From: Escarpia spicata
Lineage: Eukaryota; Annelida; Polychaeta; Sabellida; Siboglinidae
Direction of reading: 5' to 3'
Assembly (NCBI GenBank): GCA_963995525.1
Contig: OZ023209.1
Span: forward strand, 12,655,841 to 12,719,840
Length of the DNA: 64,000 nt
Within the stretch, counting starts at the first letter, position 1, and every line of letters starts with the position of its first letter. A program made the position numbers and the translations under genes. The notes beneath the pieces were generated by a model. It made no database searches. It was not told where the DNA came from and saw nothing but the letters and a program-made list of their open reading frames with translations. This document shows positions 63,541 to 64,000 of this stretch, in pieces.

Positions 63541-64000
<460 letters not shown>

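Overview
This is genomic DNA from an animal, probably an aquatic invertebrate. Coding sequence is split into short GT-AG exons. Dinucleotide and hexanucleotide microsatellites are very abundant, and there are many decayed CR1/L2-type LINEs and hAT-type DNA transposons. I cannot name the species or phylum from the sequence alone. I see no bacterial operons, CRISPR arrays or rRNA genes.

The backbone is a large direct duplication. Copy A (1 to about 17,622) and copy B (about 46,949 to 62,744) align almost end to end at roughly 96-97% identity. Each copy carries, on the minus strand, a complete 13-exon gene for a ZIP-family zinc transporter resembling SLC39A4/SLC39A12. All splice phases fit and no stop codon interrupts either copy; the predicted proteins are 637 aa (A) and 628 aa (B). 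Facing each ZIP gene, on the plus strand, is the 3' end of an unrecognised gene ('gene X'). Copy A holds only its last exons because the window starts there. Copy B holds four exons reaching back to 43,910. A third, partial and internally deleted copy (C) begins at 63,541 and runs off the right edge, so the array continues.

Between the copies (17,623-46,718) lies a repeat graveyard. It holds a very long CT tract; a roughly 7.2 kb element with inverted ends that contains a decayed CXC-type cysteine-rich gene and a LINE; a 45-bp in-frame tandem repeat; two inverted-repeat elements; a plus-strand LINE apparently nested in a minus-strand LINE; a third long minus-strand CR1-like LINE; and a 543-bp hAT-type element that landed on the splice acceptor of a gene X exon.

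The two ZIP paralogs are the main functional content. Their membrane domains (HNFADG and HEIPHE/HEVPHE metal-site motifs) are conserved. Their ectodomain exons 1-3 differ mostly by amino-acid replacements, and the His-rich exon 5 with its flanks is identical between copies. That pattern suggests ectodomain divergence combined with local gene conversion.
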